A stretch of DNA of 64,000 nucleotides from Lachnospiraceae bacterium (GTDB taxonomy: Bacteria; Bacillota; Clostridia; Lachnospirales; Lachnospiraceae): assembly GCA_011959105.1 (NCBI GenBank), contig BLLU01000264.1, positions 16,566 through 80,565 on the forward strand, read 5' to 3'. Below, piece by piece: positions 18,615 to 27,417 of the stretch (position 1 is the first letter of the stretch; every line of letters starts with the position of its first letter). The position numbers were made by a program, and so were the translations under genes. The notes beneath the pieces are model-generated. The model saw only the letters and a list, made by a program, of their open reading frames with translations. It was not told where the DNA came from and did no database searches.

Positions 18615-19298
18615 ATGAATACCCGGATTATTTTGGACTATCTGAAAAATTTAAGTGAAAATAACAATCGGGAATGGTATCATGCCCACAAGGCAGAATA
18701 CAAAGAGGCAAATGCCCGGTTTGAGGCATTGGTGCAGGAGTTGATTCTGCAGATCGGAAAATTTGACAGCAGCATCCTGCCCAGGGAAGCAAAAGAATTA
18801 ACCTTTAAGCTGGTGAGGGATACCCGCTTCAGCAATGACAAGTCTCCCTATAATCCGGCCTTCCGGGCGCATATCGGCCCCCGGGGGAAGCTGCCGGTGC
18901 CCGTCGGATATTATCTGGTGATCAAACCCGGGGGACAGTCTTTTCTTGGAGGAGGGCTGTTTGCGGATATGTTTAAAGAGGCCACCTCCATGGTTCGGGA
19001 CTATATTGCGTCAAACGGCGGGGAATGGGAGAAGATCCTTCATGACCCGGATTTTCAGAAGGCGTTTACCCTGCGGGGAACGGCTTTGAAAAATGTGCCT
19101 GCCGGTTATGACAGAGAGCATCCCCAGGCAGAGTATTTGAAGTATAAAAGCTGGTATCTGGAATATCCGCTCGGGGATGATATGGTTGCCGATGAAGAAA
19201 GGTTTCTGGAAGAGGCGGTAAGGCTGTTCCGGCTTATGAAGCCCTTCCATGATTTCCTGAACCGGGCACTGGAAGGCTTTCAGATGCCCGCAAGATAA
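18615..19298 (+). CDS. DUF2461 family protein (TIGR02453)
   Basis: 227 residues, recognised by LKNLSENNNREWYHAHKAEY at the start, RDTRFSNDKSPYNPAFRAHI in the middle and LVIKPGGQSFLGGGLF. The family is widespread but has no established biochemical function. An AGAAAGGAACAG site precedes the ATG. It is 43 bp after the sigma gene and may be co-transcribed. It is tail-to-tail with the next gene, 7 bp apart, with no terminator between them. Confidence 0.87.
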   Translation: MNTRIILDYLKNLSENNNREWYHAHKAEYKEANARFEALVQELILQIGKFDSSILPREAKELTFKLVRDTRFSNDKSPYNPAFRAHIGPRGKLPVPVGYYLVIKPGGQSFLGGGLFADMFKEATSMVRDYIASNGGEWEKILHDPDFQKAFTLRGTALKNVPAGYDREHPQAEYLKYKSWYLEYPLGDDMVADEERFLEEAVRLFRLMKPFHDFLNRALEGFQMPAR

Positions 19299-19305
19299 GG
19301 GCAAT

Positions 19306-19845
19306 CTATCGCTGCAGTGCCGCAGTATAAATCTCGCATACGGGAAACGTGATTTTCACCAGTCCGATGGCGACGAATTCGCCGCTGATTTTTTGGAATT
19401 CCTTCAATATTAAGTCGCTTGCCCGGTAAAATACGCTGTCCTCATCCTCCCTGGTGAGCGCCAGCGTGCAGTGCGGCGCCCAGTGATCCGGGCAGTACCA
19501 TTCCCAGCCCCTGGCGTCAAAATCTTCCAGGGATTTATGTAGTTCTTCCTGCATCCGGTACATACTTTTATTCATAACCGGGGATGCAAAAATGGTTTTT
19601 GTGTCGTTGAACATGCCGACGGAACCAATATAGGCGGGCGCCACCTTATGGCTTTTGGCAAAATCCTTTAAACGCTGGATACATTTTTCCTCATCCACGT
19701 CATTAAAGCAGGCCAGGGTAAGGTGGGGCCTTGTTTTCCATTCCAGGAATTTTGTGCTTAATTTTTCATCGGCCACTCTTTGGGCCAGAGCGGAGAGTTT
19801 CTGCTCCGTAGCCGGGTCAAAATATAATTCTATTGCATATTGCAT
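19306..19845 (-). CDS. 2'-5' RNA ligase family protein
   Basis: 179 residues with the two HxT motifs of the 2H phosphoesterase superfamily: RPHLTLACF (H41) and APHCTLAL (H125). These histidines form the catalytic centre of RNA ligase/cyclic phosphodiesterase enzymes such as ThpR. The ATG follows an AAGGAGAAATAAC site and overlaps the end of the flavodoxin-ferredoxin gene by 16 bp, so the two are probably translated from one message. The physiological substrate is unknown. Confidence 0.85.
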   Translation of the reverse strand: MQYAIELYFDPATEQKLSALAQRVADEKLSTKFLEWKTRPHLTLACFNDVDEEKCIQRLKDFAKSHKVAPAYIGSVGMFNDTKTIFASPVMNKSMYRMQEELHKSLEDFDARGWEWYCPDHWAPHCTLALTREDEDSVFYRASDLILKEFQKISGEFVAIGLVKITFPVCEIYTAALQR

Positions 19846-20525
19846 GTTATTTCTCCTTCCTTATTTAAGCTATATTGGTTTTGTTCAATTACTTTTTTGC
19901 CCAGCAATGTGATTGACTGTTTCGGACATTTGTTGATACAGCGGTAACACATTGTGCATTTATCGCCTGAAACCGCAATTCCGTTTTTTGTTTTTCCCCA
20001 AAAGTACAGCCTTTGTCCGAATAGACCTGCTAAATGAGATACAATTCCCAATCCCTCCTGGGGGGCTTTTCCCTTTTTTAGATTGCCCACGGATTTATAT
20101 ATTTTTTCCTCTGCTTTGGCTACCATTTTCTTATTTTCTTCAAAGCTGCGTTTTAATACTTTCTCATCGCAAATACTATCCGGCATTTTCAAATGCAATC
20201 CACCCACTATAACAGCACCCTGCTTTATTAACAAACGAGCCAATATTCCTGCACCGTCTCCACTGAAAAGTGCCATTGTTGCAATAATAAAGATGGTTTT
20301 GTCTTTCCATATATACGAATGATCAACGATAAAATCCTGCAGTATTTTCGGAATATTGCTGAATTGTACAGGATAGCCCAGGACAATTTCGTTGTGCATA
20401 GATATTTTCTGCACTGCATCCGCAGCTTCAATGGAAAACGTCTCTCCCGCCGGATCATATGCCTGCATAAATGTTTCAACGCAATATCTGGTATTACCGG
20501 TTCCGCTAAAATAAATCCCGATCAT
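19830..20525 (-). CDS. EFR1-type flavodoxin-ferredoxin protein
   Basis: 231 residues. The N-terminal flavodoxin domain begins with the FMN phosphate loop YFSGTGNTRY; a C-terminal ferredoxin motif reads CTMCYRCINKCPKQSI, a single C-x2-C-x2-C-x3-CP cluster. EFR1 family proteins usually carry two 4Fe-4S motifs, so one cluster appears to be missing here. It is a probable cytoplasmic electron-transfer protein. Its ATG overlaps the stop of a decayed reading frame upstream (ATGA), suggesting that it was once coupled to that gene. Confidence 0.82.
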   Translation of the reverse strand: MIGIYFSGTGNTRYCVETFMQAYDPAGETFSIEAADAVQKISMHNEIVLGYPVQFSNIPKILQDFIVDHSYIWKDKTIFIIATMALFSGDGAGILARLLIKQGAVIVGGLHLKMPDSICDEKVLKRSFEENKKMVAKAEEKIYKSVGNLKKGKAPQEGLGIVSHLAGLFGQRLYFWGKTKNGIAVSGDKCTMCYRCINKCPKQSITLLGKKVIEQNQYSLNKEGEITCNMQ

Positions 20526-20775
20526 TTGGCTTTCACCTCATTTTTCTCTTCCAGGTCCTTTATGCGCTTTTTCAGGGCGCACAGTTCGGCATCCTCCGGA
20601 TGGAGATTACCGTGAAAACCATATGGAAAAATAATATATTCTATATCCTCACACAGAAGATAATTCTTGAATAATGAATAAATGTTTTGGGATACAGCGT
20701 ATTTTGCAGCATCCGTAAAAGGGAAAGGGTTAATTGCACGACACCAATCGGCATCTACATAAGCACATTTTTCAT
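20522..20775 (-). pseudogene. Remnant of a P-loop kinase-like gene, possibly fused to IS3 OrfA residue
   Basis: On the minus strand a frame reads KCAYVDADWCRAINPF, then YLLCEDIEYIIFPYGFHG, and ends in EDAELCALKKRIKDLEEKN before a TGA at 20522-20524. The first part resembles the mid-section of small nucleotide-kinase-like ATPases of Clostridia that carry a DADWCW.NPF motif. There is no P-loop and no start codon: an in-frame stop lies just before the conserved part. The last 25 residues look more like the leucine-zipper segment of an IS3-family OrfA. I read it as a decayed, recombined fragment; the IS origin is tentative. Confidence 0.5.
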
Positions 20776-20829
20776 ATTATCCAAATCTCCATATCATTTA
20801 TCTAGAAGGAATTGATATTTGTAAGGTTT

Positions 20830-21459
20830 TCAGCATATTAAATTATTTAGCAGGCTGTCCAGTTCATGAAAATTATTTACAATATCACCAGTATAATCCT
20901 CATTATCCCGGTTGAACAAAACCGTTTTGATTCCTGCTTCCTGTGCCGCGTTTAGGTTCTGTACGCTGTTATCAACAAAGACACAATCCTGCGGATCGCA
21001 TTGCAGATGCTTGATTGTATAGGCGAAAATCCGGTTTTCAGGCTTACGCATATGAATTTCTCCGCTGATAATACTTTCTTTAAAGTATTTTTTTAGTCCA
21101 TGTAATTCAAATAAATATTTACTCCATTCCTTCACATCATTTGAAAGCAGGACAAAATTGTACTGCCTGTAATTGCGTTCGGCAAACCACAAAAACTCCT
21201 GATCTAATGTCAAAAAATTAGTCAGATAATCTCGCATTGTTTCCGCTGGATTCGGATATCCCAATAGGGAAAGAAATTCATCAGAACATAATTCTCCGTT
21301 TCCCGCTTTTGTAAATAAAAATTCCTCACGGAATGCTTTTGTAAGTCTCTCATGTTCATTTCTGTTAAAATGCTCAAATGTGTATGGGATAAAATATCCT
21401 TTACTTTCCTTTATGATTACACCATACATATCAAGCAGAAGTGTTCGCTTTTTTTCCAT
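20830..21459 (-). CDS. HAD-superfamily hydrolase
   Basis: 209 residues. HAD motif I is LLLDMYGVIIKES (nucleophile Asp near residue 9), motif II VLLSNDVKEW, motif III lysine in HMRKPENRIF, and motif IV DCVFVDNSVQN. The cap insertion is small, of the subfamily I type seen in haloacid dehalogenase and phosphoglycolate phosphatase relatives. The second motif-I aspartate is at M-Y-G (LDMYG), as in several class I members. It probably dephosphorylates a small metabolite. It stands alone between a decayed gene and a divergent lipoprotein gene. Confidence 0.85.
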   Translation of the reverse strand: MEKKRTLLLDMYGVIIKESKGYFIPYTFEHFNRNEHERLTKAFREEFLFTKAGNGELCSDEFLSLLGYPNPAETMRDYLTNFLTLDQEFLWFAERNYRQYNFVLLSNDVKEWSKYLFELHGLKKYFKESIISGEIHMRKPENRIFAYTIKHLQCDPQDCVFVDNSVQNLNAAQEAGIKTVLFNRDNEDYTGDIVNNFHELDSLLNNLIC

Positions 21460-21850
21460 AAGAAATCATTTTTCCTTTCACAAACCTGTATCCGGCAGTG
21501 AGGTTTGCTTCTCACATTTTTTCCCTGATCAGGCTTTGTATTGTTCAGAGGGAAGGTATAACACAAGGGAAACTTACTTAAAAATCATCAAATTACAATC
21601 GGAATTTACCGCTTGCTTCAGAAATTCATTATATAGCACATCACTCAGATTATCAAGGGAAACAGGGGGAACCGGGATAGGGAAACAAGGGAAGCAGCAA
21701 TGAGCAAACAGGGGGAAGCCGGAATGGGCACAAATGGCGAAATGCGAAAAGGGGTTTACACCGGGCGGGCAGAGAAGTATACTGATGAAAAAACAGGGCC
21801 GCCTGTGGAATTCGGGGCGGATTGAGATTGACAAAGGAGGAAGAGATTCC
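21460..21850. other. Gene-free spacer before the lipoprotein gene
   Basis: About 390 bp. It holds the start regions of the two divergent genes and an inverted repeat CAAACCT (near 21480) / AGGTTTG (near 21505) of unknown role. AAAGGAGG at 21834-21841 serves the GTG start at 21851. No further gene is supported. Confidence 0.4.
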
Positions 21851-24385
21851 GTGAAAAAGCATTTGATATATTCAGGAAAGTTGTTGTGGGTGGCTCTGGC
21901 TTTGCTGGGCCTGTCCACAGTGGGAGGCTGTGGGAACAGGAATCAGATCCCTTCAGAGACGGATATTTTATGGGGGGAAGGAGCCGCCGGGGCGGAGAAT
22001 GCGGCGGGGGAAGAAGCCGCTAGGGCGGAGAATGCGGCGGGGGAAGAAGCTGCTGGGGCAGAGAATGTGGCGTGGGAAAGTCTTGCCGGGGCGGAGAATG
22101 GGACAGGGGAAGGCTTTAACGGGGCAGATTTCCCGGCGGAAGAGGCTGCCGCTGAGGCGGAGGATGGGTACGCGGAAGCGGAGTATATAGCGGCGCTATA
22201 CCGCGACCTTTATGACCGGGCGATGGAGGCTGACACTCTGGGAAGCCTGGAAAGCCTGCAAGCCATTGTGGGCAGGCTGGGAGAAAACGGCTATGCGGCG
22301 GTGGACAGTGAAAATCAGGTGGATATGACGGGGGCGGAACGGGCTGAGGCTTTCTGCAAAGCAGTGGAGGCCGGGGAGAGCGGGGAACTGACCGTTGTTG
22401 TGGTGGCCTCCGGGGGAGGATTTCGGAAGTACGATTTCCGAACGGAGGACGGCAAAGTAGATATTGTCAGAGGCTACTACCAGTATGGCCCGGAGGGACG
22501 TCTGGAAGAGAGAAGCATTGTGGGCTATACCGCCAGCTTCTGGGAATATACGGAGGATGGGTATCTGCTGTTTTCCGGGAGTTATTATACGGAGGAGGGC
22601 TATATTCTTACACTGAACGACACGCCGGAATCCGCAGCGTTGCGGGTGCGCCCCCTGGACGCGAAATGCAGGGCGTTAAACCGGCAGTATATTATGCCGG
22701 TGGGATATGGCAGAAACAATTTGTTCCTCACGGATTGGAGCGGGGAAGATTTGGGAAGCCTGGATTTTTACGATTTGTTTGACAGACTTTACCCGGTCTG
22801 TTATGGCAGGGCCGTTCCCTACAGCGGACCGGGCGGCTCGGACCGGGAGGCATCCCGGCGTGTTCCGGAGCAGGAGTTCGAGGAAGTGATCATGGCCTTT
22901 ATTCCTGTGAGGACAGAGACATTGCGGGCAAGAACGGTGTATTTCCCGGAGGAGCACAGCTACGGATACCGGCCCAGAGGGTTTGAGGAGGCGGAGTACC
23001 CGGAAATCCCTTACCCGGAAGTGGTGGACTATACGGAGCGGGAAGACGGTACCATCCTGCTGACAGTGCAGGCGGTGTACCCGTATGAGAATACCTCCAG
23101 GGCATTTTCCCATGAAGTGGTGGTCCGTCCGGGGGAGGGAGGCAGCTTTACCTATGTGTCCAATAAAATGCTTACGCCGGCGGAGGATTGTGACCTGTGG
23201 TGGCATACCGACCGCCTGACCCGGGAGGAGTGGGAGGAGAATGAAGCAGAGGGCGGCTCAGGCATGGATGCGGATAGAGAATCCACGATGGGGGGGAGCT
23301 CAGGCATGGATGCGGATAGAGAATCTATGGCAGGCGGCCCTTCAGGCAGTGAAAAGGCCCGGGAGGAAATGCAGGGCGGTTCGTTCACGGAGAAGGAAAA
23401 GCGGGAATTGGAACGCCAGGCGCTGGAGGCAATGGAGACGGTGGAGGACGTGTATCGGATCGGGGAGGAGGGGGACGCTTCCGAAGACATTACGGAAAAG
23501 GAAGGGTTTTACCGGGAGCGGTGCAGGGAAATTACTATATTGCTGGGCCGGGCGGGATATGTGAGCGTCTCCCACGAGGCGGATATGGTAAATTACGAAA
23601 AAGTGGAGGATTTTTACGCTGCCTACCTGGAAGACAGGGCGGCGGCGGTGACGGTGTATAATGTCAACCCGTACGGCGGTCTGGGAGCCACCACCTTTAT
23701 GTACCGATCAGGAATGCTGCAGGCTTACTATGTGGAAACCGGATGGAGCCGGGAAGGGAGAGCAGAGATCAGGACCGCCTATGCCAACCCGGTGAAAGAG
23801 ATCCGGCTGACAGAAAAAGGATATTTTATCTACGCCTGTGAAAATGTGCCTGCTCATGCCAATCCCTGCCAGTACTGGCGCATAAAGCCCCTCTCGGAAA
23901 AATGCAGGGAGCTGACCGGGAAGTATGTGTTCGGACTGCGCTATGAGGACTATCCCCTCCTTACCACCGATTGGGACGAAAGCAATGTGGAGGAGATTCT
24001 GGAACCCTGTATGTTCGGGGATATATACCACATTGTTACAGGGGAACCTCTGGAATTGACAGACGGCAGAATACCGGCGGATCTGTTCGAAGAAGTGATG
24101 ACGACCTGCTTGCCTGTCACAATAGAGCAGCTGCGGATAAAATGCGGATACGACCCGGACACCCGCAGTTATCCCTATGAGATGATCTATCCCAGCCTGT
24201 GCGCACCCTTTGGGGAGGTGGTGGACTATCGGGACAATGAGGATGGGACCATCAGTCTTTTTGTGGACGGGGTTTGGCCCGATTATTTTACAGACTGCGC
24301 TTTCCGTACCTGCATTGTGGTACAAGCCTTTTCGGACGGTACATTTCGGTATCTTTCCAATCGGCAGAGTTTCGGCAGCAGATAG
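21851..24385 (+). CDS. Large surface lipoprotein with two homologous domains
   Basis: 844 residues from GTG 21851, chosen because AAAGGAGG lies 9 bp before it and a signal peptide with lipobox STVGGC begins there; an earlier in-frame ATG would bury the signal. After the lipid cysteine comes an Ala/Glu/Gly-rich segment of 11-residue repeats, then two related domains of about 300 residues. Each ends in a similar motif (EVVDYTEREDGTILLTVQAV; EVVDYRDNEDGTISLFVDGV) followed by TYVSNK or RYLSNR. A second short repeat (SGMDADRES twice) links them. The function is unknown; DUF6070-like lipoproteins of Lachnospiraceae are a possible match. Confidence 0.8.
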   Translation: MKKHLIYSGKLLWVALALLGLSTVGGCGNRNQIPSETDILWGEGAAGAENAAGEEAARAENAAGEEAAGAENVAWESLAGAENGTGEGFNGADFPAEEAAAEAEDGYAEAEYIAALYRDLYDRAMEADTLGSLESLQAIVGRLGENGYAAVDSENQVDMTGAERAEAFCKAVEAGESGELTVVVVASGGGFRKYDFRTEDGKVDIVRGYYQYGPEGRLEERSIVGYTASFWEYTEDGYLLFSGSYYTEEGYILTLNDTPESAALRVRPLDAKCRALNRQYIMPVGYGRNNLFLTDWSGEDLGSLDFYDLFDRLYPVCYGRAVPYSGPGGSDREASRRVPEQEFEEVIMAFIPVRTETLRARTVYFPEEHSYGYRPRGFEEAEYPEIPYPEVVDYTEREDGTILLTVQAVYPYENTSRAFSHEVVVRPGEGGSFTYVSNKMLTPAEDCDLWWHTDRLTREEWEENEAEGGSGMDADRESTMGGSSGMDADRESMAGGPSGSEKAREEMQGGSFTEKEKRELERQALEAMETVEDVYRIGEEGDASEDITEKEGFYRERCREITILLGRAGYVSVSHEADMVNYEKVEDFYAAYLEDRAAAVTVYNVNPYGGLGATTFMYRSGMLQAYYVETGWSREGRAEIRTAYANPVKEIRLTEKGYFIYACENVPAHANPCQYWRIKPLSEKCRELTGKYVFGLRYEDYPLLTTDWDESNVEEILEPCMFGDIYHIVTGEPLELTDGRIPADLFEEVMTTCLPVTIEQLRIKCGYDPDTRSYPYEMIYPSLCAPFGEVVDYRDNEDGTISLFVDGVWPDYFTDCAFRTCIVVQAFSDGTFRYLSNRQSFGSR
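21992..22123 (+). repeat. Four tandem 33-bp repeats in the lipoprotein gene
   Basis: Units starting at 21992, 22025, 22058 and 22091 each begin with GC(G/A)GAGAAT and are exactly 33 bp apart, and a partial fifth begins at 22124. They encode an 11-residue acidic Ala/Glu/Gly repeat directly after the lipid anchor, probably a flexible stalk. Confidence 0.8.
23256..23325 (+). repeat. Duplicated 28-bp segment in the lipoprotein gene
   Basis: An identical 28-bp stretch occurs at 23256-23283 and 23298-23325 (period 42 bp, 14 codons), encoding SGMDADRES twice in the linker between the two homologous domains. Near-identity at the DNA level suggests recent duplication. Confidence 0.75.
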
Positions 24386-24407
24386 ACCCATTGGGAGGAA
24401 ATGAGGT

Positions 24408-25586
24408 ATGCGGCAGCCCTACTATTATTTTTTGAATCGTAACAAAAATGGCGACGGTTTTCTGGAATTGCTCAACGGCGAGATTTTTGTGGATAAGACA
24501 GGTCTGATCGAGATAATCAACAGCAAGATTTCAACCAAGGAAAAGTGGATCTGTGTGAGCAGACCCCGGCGCTTTGGCAAAACCATGGCTCTGGAAATGC
24601 TGGCGGCCTATTATACCAGGGGCATTCACACCGAAAATCTGTTTCAGGGATTGAAAGCCATGGAGGGAAGGACTTTCTACAAGCATTTAAATGCCCACAA
24701 TGTGATATATGTCAACTTTAACGATTATTTTGGAAAGGATCAGTCCGCAAGCCAGGGGATCGCCGCTTTTTCCGCTCACATGATTAAAGATTTGAACCAT
24801 GCATTTCCCGATATACTGGGAGATGCGGAGGATCTGGCCCTATGTTTGGACATGATCTGCCAGGTGACAGGGGAAAAATTTATATTTCTGGCAGATGAAT
24901 GGGATTGCATTTTCAGAATAAGAAGAGGAAAAAAGGAAGAACAAGAAGAATATCTGGAATTTCTCAGAACTCTTTTTAAAGATAAAACATATCTGGAACT
25001 GGTTTATATGACAGGAATCCTGCCGGTGAAGAAATATAACACCGGCTCTGCGCTGAATATGTTCCGAGAATTTACCATGCTGGAACCCAAGCGGCTCTCT
25101 CCCTATTTTGGATTTACAGAGAGCGAAGTTGAGGAATTGTGCAGAAAGCAGAATAAACTCACTATGGGAGAACTGAAAGAATGGTATGATGGATATGCCA
25201 TGGGGGAGTGGGAGCATATCTATAACCCAAGATCTGTGGTGGAGGCATTAAGCGAAGGGAAATGCTGTGATTATTGGAACAAGACAGGGGGCTATTCGGA
25301 ACTGGAGGAGTATATCACCCGGGATTTTGACGGGTTGGGAGAGGCAGTTACCCGGATGCTTGCGGGGGAGGAAGCCGAGGTCAATGTACTTGGTTTTTCC
25401 AATGACCTGGACAGCTTTCAAAATAAGGATGAGGTGTTAACGGCTCTGGTTCATCTGGGGTATCTGGCTTATTCGGCGGGCAGGGTCCGAATCCCCAACA
25501 GGGAGATAGCAGAGGAATTTGCCAATTCCGTTAAAAAGGTATTTACACGCAAAGTTTGTTGCAGAAATGTTGTTTGTCAAGTATAA
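24408..25586 (+). pseudogene. AAA-ATPase-like protein, C-terminally truncated
   Basis: 392 residues matching the AAA-ATPase_like family (PF09820): FVDKTGLIEIINS, Walker A-like SRPRRFGKTMALEML and Walker B-like KFIFLADEWDCIF. Full members are near 550 residues and end in a PD-(D/E)XK nuclease domain (DUF1703). Here the frame ends soon after NREIAEEFANSV in a cysteine-rich tail (TRKVCCRNVVCQV) unlike the family, so the nuclease domain is missing. The ATPase part is intact and might still be expressed (GGGAGG site), but the gene is best viewed as truncated. Confidence 0.7.
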
Positions 25587-25595
25587 TGTACATTA
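25559..25595 (+). promoter_or_regulatory. Candidate promoter and palindrome upstream of the Wadjet operon
   Basis: TATAAT at 25582-25587 with a weak -35 TTGCAG at 25559-25564 (17-bp spacer). A perfect 12-bp palindrome TAATGTACATTA (25584-25595) overlaps the -10 hexamer, as a repressor site would. It overlaps the stop codon of the truncated ATPase gene and is the nearest promoter-like signal before jetA, about 430 bp upstream. Confidence 0.4.
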
Positions 25596-25755
25596 CAAAT
25601 GATAAGAAGCTATAGATGAGGACTTTAAATTATGAAAAAACCGTTCTATATTCTCTTCAGGCATCTTGCGCCGCTGATTGAGCAGGCAGGAGAAAGTATT
25701 TTTGTGAGCCTTTTATTGATCAGACAGTTGGCGCAGAAACGCGGATCATCTGTAC

Positions 25756-25995
25756 ATGGAGCCCCATCATCTGATTCCCATGGCAAAGACAGAGCATTTC
25801 GGCGTGAGCCTGGACCGGGAGCAGAATATTTTTTCCCTCTGCAGCAACTGCCATAATCAGATCCACTATGGCACCAGGGAGGATGTGCGGCGTATTATCT
25901 CCCTGCTGTTCAAAAAAAGGCAGCGGGAAATTGGTTCCATATTGGGGAGAGATATCACCTTGGAGGAGATTTATCAAATTTATCATGTATTGTGA
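25756..25995 (+). pseudogene. HNH endonuclease fragment
   Basis: 79 residues matching the C-terminal HNH core: EPHHLIPM, then LCSNCHNQIHYG, with the metal-binding histidines and cysteine pair. The conserved core extends a few codons upstream of the ATG (ADHLYMEPHHLIPM) without a start, and the N-terminal half of such a protein is absent, so this is a 5'-truncated remnant. The interval 25587-25755 contains nothing else convincing. It lies between the truncated ATPase gene and jetA and marks a decayed accessory site. Confidence 0.6.
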
Positions 25996-26016
25996 GAGAC
26001 ATAGAGGGGACTCGCT

Positions 26017-27402
26017 ATGAAGCGTTTATTCCATATCCTTCCGGCAGATTTTTTCAAGCCTCTGACAAGTAAATACAGGCAGGAATACGCAGACTGTATA
26101 CTGCGGCTTTTTAATGCTTTTAAGCCGGAGATCTCCTACGGTGTGAACCGGGAGATTGTGGTAAAAGAATTGGCGGATTATTTCGAGGCCGACGATGTGG
26201 AGATGAGCTTTGACGGCGAGACCTTTGTGTCCGATGCCAGGGAGAAGGCCAACGGGGTTATCGCCATGCTGAAAAAATGCGGCTGGATCGAGTATGAGCA
26301 GGAGACGAACCATCAGATCAACGTGGTGCTGCGGGAGTACGCGATTCCCATGATCGAGGGCATGAACCGGGTCATCCGGGAGGAGGAGGCGGAGTATCAG
26401 GGGATTATCTCCCAGATCCATGCCAGCCTCCAGAACGAGGAATTGTACGGCAAACCCTATGAACTGATCATCCGGGGCGTGCAGGAGAACACGGAGCGGC
26501 TGCTGTCGGAACTGAAGAAATTGAATGCCAGTATCAAGCGGCATATGGACGCACAGACCAATGATATGGATGCCGCAGAAATTCTGAATCATTTCTTTGA
26601 TTATCATAAAAATATCGGTTCCAAGGCGTATCTGCGCATGAAAACCAGCGAAAATATCTCCTATTTTCGAACGGCCATCATAGAGCGGATCCAGTGGATC
26701 ATGGAGTCTGCCGATATCATGGACCGGGCGGTGGCCGGTTATATGGAAGTGGAAGAGACGGAGGATGCCGATCTGGCCTATGATCAGGTGATAGCCATGC
26801 TTATGGATATCAAATCTTCTTTTTACCGCCTGGACGATATTATCGAGGAGATCGACCGCAAACATGCCAGATATATGCGGGGAGCGGTGATGCGGGCCAG
26901 GTTCCTGCTGGCCACCGGCAGTAATCTGGAGGGAAAACTTTCCCGGATTCTGGATCTGTATGTAAAGCGAATCAATGGGGAGGAGGAGCGCGCGGAGGAG
27001 GACTACCGGGAATTGTTTTCTCTGTATCCCCAGAATTACCTGTCCCCGGAGTCTCTGCAGACCATACCCGTCACCAAAAAGCTGGGAATTATCAACGGTT
27101 TTTCCCAAGGCCCGGGTATGAGCGAGGAGGAGCGTCTGCTGTACAAGGAGGCGCTCAGGGCCAGGAACCGCAGCCGTTTTTCCCGGAAAAACATCAACGA
27201 TTATGTGGCCGGTCTTCTGGGAGAACGGGACCTGCTGCCGGTAACGGAGGTGCCTGTGGAATGCGCCAGAGATCTGATCCGCATTATCTATATAAGCATT
27301 TATGCGGGAAACCGCTCCAATAATTACACCATCCAGAGGAGCGGGGAACGGGTGGAGATAAAGGGGTATTCCCTGCCTTATTTTGATATCGTAAAGGTAT
27401 GA
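26017..27402 (+). CDS. jetA: Wadjet anti-plasmid system protein JetA
   Basis: 461 residues, beginning MKRLFHILPADFFKPLTSKY, characteristic of the JetA (DUF5716) family, which corresponds to the kleisin-like subunit of the MukBEF-like Wadjet complex. Much of the middle (about 115-330) is helical. Wadjet recognises circular plasmids of limited size by loop extrusion and cleaves them. The ATG has an AGAGGGGA site. JetB follows after 15 bp and all four jet genes form one operon. Assignment rests on sequence character and the full JetABCD context. Confidence 0.93.
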   Translation: MKRLFHILPADFFKPLTSKYRQEYADCILRLFNAFKPEISYGVNREIVVKELADYFEADDVEMSFDGETFVSDAREKANGVIAMLKKCGWIEYEQETNHQINVVLREYAIPMIEGMNRVIREEEAEYQGIISQIHASLQNEELYGKPYELIIRGVQENTERLLSELKKLNASIKRHMDAQTNDMDAAEILNHFFDYHKNIGSKAYLRMKTSENISYFRTAIIERIQWIMESADIMDRAVAGYMEVEETEDADLAYDQVIAMLMDIKSSFYRLDDIIEEIDRKHARYMRGAVMRARFLLATGSNLEGKLSRILDLYVKRINGEEERAEEDYRELFSLYPQNYLSPESLQTIPVTKKLGIINGFSQGPGMSEEERLLYKEALRARNRSRFSRKNINDYVAGLLGERDLLPVTEVPVECARDLIRIIYISIYAGNRSNNYTIQRSGERVEIKGYSLPYFDIVKV

Positions 27403-27417
27403 GAGAGGAAAAGGCAA

